Assembly: GCF_024323335.1 (NCBI RefSeq)
Contig: NC_066585.1
Location: 342,427,346 to 342,491,345, forward strand
Length of the DNA stretch: 64,000 nt
Direction of reading: 5' to 3'
Origin: Lathyrus oleraceus
Lineage: Eukaryota; Streptophyta; Magnoliopsida; Fabales; Fabaceae
How positions within the stretch are numbered: the first letter of the stretch is position 1; every line of letters begins with the position of its first letter. The notes beneath the pieces were generated by a model, which saw only the letters and a program-made list of their open reading frames with translations, was not told the origin of the DNA and searched no databases. Shown here piece by piece: positions 60,447 to 64,000 of the stretch. The position numbers and the translations under genes are program-made.

Positions 60447-60590
60447 ACAATCAATTAGGCAATTAGGGTGAATCCCCACATTATAATAAATTAGGTAATT
60501 AGGATGAATCTCCACATTAAAATCAATTAGGTAATTAGGATGAATCTCCACATTAAAATCAATTAGGTAATTAGGATGAATCTCCACAAG
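60447..60590 (-). repeat. 36 bp tandem repeat in LTR B, about 4 copies
   Basis: Unit GGTAATTAGGATGAATCTCC plus ACATTAAAATCAATTA; the last two copies are identical. Confidence 0.92.
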
Positions 60591-61332
60591 GGTATCCCAC
60601 AAATAAAGTGGAATACCTTAGCCAGCTACCTTTTCCGGGAGTATGTGAACCCTTACAAAATTCAGCAAATAGGTCAGAATACCAAATCGGGGTGCCATCG
60701 AGAATTACACCACAAAAGAAACACAGCGGTAGGAATGTCAGGCAAAATAACGCATGGTTAGAATAAAACAGATCAGATAAGCGTAGAACAGAACAGAAAA
60801 ATCAACGACTGTCACGTTCGCTCCTGCCTCGCCTAGCGAAGGCTTAGCGAATGCTCGCTACATGCTCGCTTAGCGATGTGCTAGCGAGCGGCTGCGGGTT
60901 TTGGTTATCAGGTTTTGATAACAGTACGATTCCAGAAAGCTCCAAACCCTATGGAATCCATTACAGAAATTACATGGTTAAACGTTCAAGATATTCATAC
61001 ATATTTAAATTCACATGCAAAACTTAAGATATTTTATAAATTCAATCATAATGCCACATGCAAGTTAAGAACATAAAGCGGTAATAGTAATGCAAACCTG
61101 TTTGCAACTGAATTGCAACCTTGAATTGGCAAGTCACTCTTAGGGTTGGCGCCGGATTGAGTTGGACGGAGGTAACCTTGGTGTAGATGGGTTTCCTTCA
61201 GGGTTTCCTTTAGGGTTGCTCTGAATTCTCTGGGTTAGCCTCCAGGGTTTGCTGTGTTGCTTCTGTTAGGGTTTCCTTGCTAGGGTTTCTGTCCGTCTGC
61301 CTCTCTGTCCTTTTTTCTGAATGAAGCTCTGC

Positions 61333-61340
61333 TATTTATA
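61333..61340 (-). promoter_or_regulatory. TATA box of LTR B
   Basis: TATAAATA on the minus strand, about 265 bp from the LTR start. Confidence 0.6.
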
Positions 61341-61602
61341 ATAATTTTTGTGACCTGATGGGCTCAGAATGAAGCCCAGAATTTTCTGGTATTCGCAAGC
61401 TTCGCTAGGCGAGTGGCGTAGCGAAGGGTTCGCTAGGCGAAGGAGTTGCTCGCCTAGCGAGCATGCCAGTTTGGGCCATTTTCTGGATTTGGCCAGCTGT
61501 GTGCTGGGTCTTTGTTCTTTTAAGATCAATGCCTTGAACAATGAGTTGGAGTGCCTTGAAGAATGTCTTGAAAGATTAACGGGAAAATTTTGGGGTATGA
61601 CA

Positions 61603-61617
61603 GCTGCCCCTGTTCAA
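61603..61617 (-). other. Polypurine tract of element B
   Basis: Minus strand GAACAGGGGCAGC directly before TGTCATACCCC. Confidence 0.8.
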
Positions 61618-61779
61618 TATTCTTGAACCGAGAGAGTTAGAATGGTATGTATGCCATTCGTGGTCTGGAGGTGGAAGATTATTGAACACTAGAATGCCCC
61701 AAAAATTTGCACTTGTTAATCAAAGGTTAGTCTTGATGGAGATGGGCTTAGAGATGCCATCCGGGAAGTTTGATGATGA

Positions 61780-62835
61780 AAGATCAGAATGGGTCATACA
61801 CTGCTGGGGATAAAGGATCAGAATGGATCATACACTAGATCGTATCTGAATCGCAGAATGAACCGTCTATTAGGCTGCCTCTGGAGAGGTAAAGATCAGA
61901 ATGGATCATACGCTAGATCGTATATGAGTAGCAGAATGAGTTATCCATTAGGCGGGTGACTTCGCTGGGGATGAAAGATCAGAATGGATCGTACGCTAGA
62001 TCGTATCTGAGTTGAAGATCCAAATGGGTCGTACGTTAGACCGTATTGAAGTTGCAGAATCAGCCGTACGTTAGGCTATATCTGAAAAAGGGGTCAGAAT
62101 GGATCGTACGTTAGATCGCATCTGAGTTGAAGATCCAAATGGGTCGTACGTTAGACCGTATTGGAGTTGCAGAATGAGCCGTATGTTAGGCTGTATCTGA
62201 AGAAGAAAGTAGTCGTACGCTAGACTACACCCCGGAATGTACCGTACGCTAGGCAGTATCTGAGGATTTGAAGATCCAAATGGGTCGTACGTTAGACCGT
62301 ATTGGAGTTGCAGAATGAGCCGTACGTTAGGCTGTATCTGAAGAAGAAAGTAGTCGTACGCTAGACTACACCTCGGAATATACCGTACGCTAGGCAGTAT
62401 CTGAGGATTTGAAGATCCAAATGGGTCGTACGTTAGACCGTATTGGAGTTGCAGAATGAGCCGTACGTTAGGCTGTATCTGAAGAAGAAAGTAGTCGTAC
62501 GCTAGACTACACCCCGGAATGTACCGTACGCTAGGCAGTATCTGAGGATTTGAAGATCCAAATGGGTCGTACGTTAGACCGTATTGGAGTTGCAGAATGA
62601 GCCTTACGTTAGGCTGTATCTGAAGAAGAAAGTAGTCGTACGCTAGACTACACCCCGGAATGTACCGTACGCTAGGCAGTATCTGAGGATTTGGAGATCC
62701 AAATGGGTCGTACGCTAGACCGTATTGGAATAGTTGAAGGTCAGAATGGATCGTACGTTAGATCGCATCTGAGTTGAAGGAGTCATATGTTGAGCTGAAT
62801 CAGAATGAACCGTATGTTAGGCTGTATCTGATAAT
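61780..62835 (-). repeat. Element B 3'UTR array of mini inverted repeats (about 35 bp monomer, 141 bp higher-order unit)
   Basis: Units share a core GTACGTTA/GTACGCTA flanked by complementary arms: GATC/GATC, GGTC/GACC, AGCC/GGCT and TAGTC/GACTA. From 62129 four different units form a fixed 141 bp set (starts 62129, 62270, 62411, 62552, 62693) with very few differences between copies. No coding capacity. Confidence 0.92.
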
Positions 62836-62949
62836 ATTTGTTGTATTTGCAGTAAATGTCTGGGATGGGCTTAAAGATGCCACCATTAGGAGGATATCAG
62901 AGTGCTTGTCAGAATGAACGTTCATATGGATTATATCTGAGAGATGTAT

Positions 62950-64000
62950 TGTCGCAACCTGAAAAATACAGTGCGCAAAAAAAACAACCGGCGAAAGAAA
63001 AAGATAGAAGAATCGCCACTGTGCGTTATTCATCCCAAAGGAGGGAAAGGAAACGCTCGAAGTAAACCTGAAAAAGGAAAGGACAAGACGGGGTCTCGCA
63101 ACCAAATCTTGGGTTCGGGAGTCGGTTATGCGAAGGGAAGGTATTAGCACCCCTACGCATCCGTAGTACGTTACGGGATCCACTTTTGTAGTTTTCGTCT
63201 AAAGGGTGTGAGTTTATCTTCTGCTGTTTACAAAAAAAAAAGGGTTAAATGAAAATGACTCGCGCGGATGTCGCATCCACTGCATACGTATCTCATCTGA
63301 ATATGAGAATCAGAATCTTCGTAGCTCGGCTTACCTATGGGTTGGGGGATGTGTGCTCGCTAAGACATCGCGTCTTATGCCTACGTATCTCATCTGGAAT
63401 GAGAATCAGAGCAAGCCGTAGTTCGGCTAACTACGAGGTTGTGGATTGGGTTTTGGACGAACGACGTCACTACGCAATCTACCGGATGCTCGACCTTTGG
63501 AGACTTACTCGCCCGTAGTAGAAGGAGTAAACGTGTGTTATGGAGAAGAAAAATCAATGAAGGGTTTGTTTGCATTGTAGGAACGCGCATGCAAAAGGGT
63601 AATGAGGATAAGACCTCATAGCTCTTAACCCTGGACAAAGGAACCTGCATAAAGTAAACACAAAAACATTGCCTCCTATCGAGGTCTTCCAGCTAGGAAA
63701 GCAGTAAAATGCGGGAAAAATGTAAAAGTACCACGCGGATAAAGATCCGAAGTAACAGCAATTAGAGGAATGGGAAACCCTGAGATCCTTCCAAGCTAAC
63801 ATCATCAAAGAAAGTGGGTCAGTACAGGTAATCGGAATGAACCTCCAGGGGTTATCCCACAAATAAAGTGGGAAACCACGCAAGTTATCCCTGCAAAAGT
63901 CATGTGAGCCCTCACAAAAACTCAACAAAAGGGTTAGTGAAACACCATAAGCATTTTTTTCATGGATAACAGTATGGTTTCAGAAACCTCAAACCCTGTG
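62950..64000 (-). repeat. LTR of Ogre-like element C, truncated by the window edge
   Basis: Starts TGTCGCAACCTG. It shares the GGGTTCGGGAGTCGG...GGTATTAGCACCCC core (63110-63154) and later blocks (TGCCTACGTATCTCATCTG, GACCTCATAGCTCTTAACCC) with LTR A, but the first 150 bp and the spacing differ widely. It is therefore a relative of A, not its other LTR. Orientation follows from the TGTCGC end being on the low-coordinate side, as in A and B. Confidence 0.75.

Larger units (their letters stand above)
59632..61602 (-). repeat. 3' LTR of Ogre-like element B (1971 bp)
   Basis: Plus-strand termini TGTCGCGGATAG and GGGGTATGACA, the characteristic ends of a second Ogre-type LTR family. TATA box (TATAAATA, minus) at 61333-61340; core GGGTTCGGGAG...GGTGTTAGCACCC at 59719-59763; 36 bp tandem repeats at 60447-60590; GCCTAGCGA/TCGCTAGGC inverted motifs at 60820-60895 and 61395-61470. 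It is inserted into ORF1 of element A. Confidence 0.85.
61603..62949 (-). mobile_element. 3'UTR of element B, cut by element C
   Basis: Non-coding sequence between the polypurine tract and the insertion point of element C. It starts with the same GCCCCTGTTCAAT theme as element A and then becomes a tandem array. The body of B lies beyond the window. Confidence 0.75.

Noticed and set aside
62950..64000. This LTR as the 5' LTR partner of element A
   Set aside because: It shares only blocks with LTR A, with different spacing and very different first 150 bases, and it is separated from A by the 3' end of element B.

Overview
This window is plant nuclear intergenic DNA built almost entirely from layered LTR retrotransposons. 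I recognise no host protein gene, tRNA or rRNA. Very AT-rich stretches, three long TA/AT microsatellites and especially four giant Ogre-like (Ty3/gypsy, Tat lineage) units with 2-5 kb LTRs suggest a legume of the tribe Fabeae (pea, vetch, lentil, grass pea). That assignment rests on recall of repeat families, not on a marker gene.

Layout. 1-4120: Ty3/gypsy deletion derivative on the minus strand (protease-RT-RNase H running off the left edge, PBS, then a 2.5 kb LTR with its own tandem repeats). 4124-5618: decayed Ty1/copia RT-RNase H piece. 5.6-10.7 kb: LTR-like and AT-rich DNA with a 341 bp hAT-type MITE. 10764-22300: old Ogre-like element D (minus strand, two LTRs of about 2.1 kb, tandem-repeat 3'UTR, almost no coding sequence left), with a 1 kb hAT-type element in one LTR. 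23597-29730: a small non-autonomous LTR element (TRIM) with a perfect 5 bp target-site duplication. Its right LTR was hit by an intact Ty1/copia element (24109-29605) whose two 482 bp LTRs look identical and whose gag-pol frame of about 1322 codons is open. This is the youngest and only apparently functional element. 30687-31208: a three-LTR TRIM array. 31.2-35 kb: Athila-like Ty3/gypsy relic. 35.27-37.1 kb: another copia relic with PBS and LTR. 38 kb: two TA arrays. 39.6-40.7 kb: probable OTU-protease and LINE scraps. 41.2-43.63 kb: SIRE-like copia relic.

43635-64000 is a nest of Ogre-like elements, all on the minus strand. Element A has a 5.2 kb 3' LTR, a tandem-repeat 3'UTR, integrase, two RNase H domains, RT, a predicted intron, protease, gag and the end of an extra ORF1. 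It is broken by in-frame stops and frameshifts. Its ORF1 is interrupted at 59632 by the 3' LTR and 3'UTR of element B, which is itself interrupted at 62950 by the LTR of element C running off the right edge.

The most interesting signal lies in the 3'UTR arrays of A and B. Both are chains of tiny inverted repeats in which the loop sequence is constant while the stem arms differ from unit to unit yet stay complementary. This is what conserved RNA hairpins or palindromic protein sites would look like, in two arrays that otherwise share no sequence.
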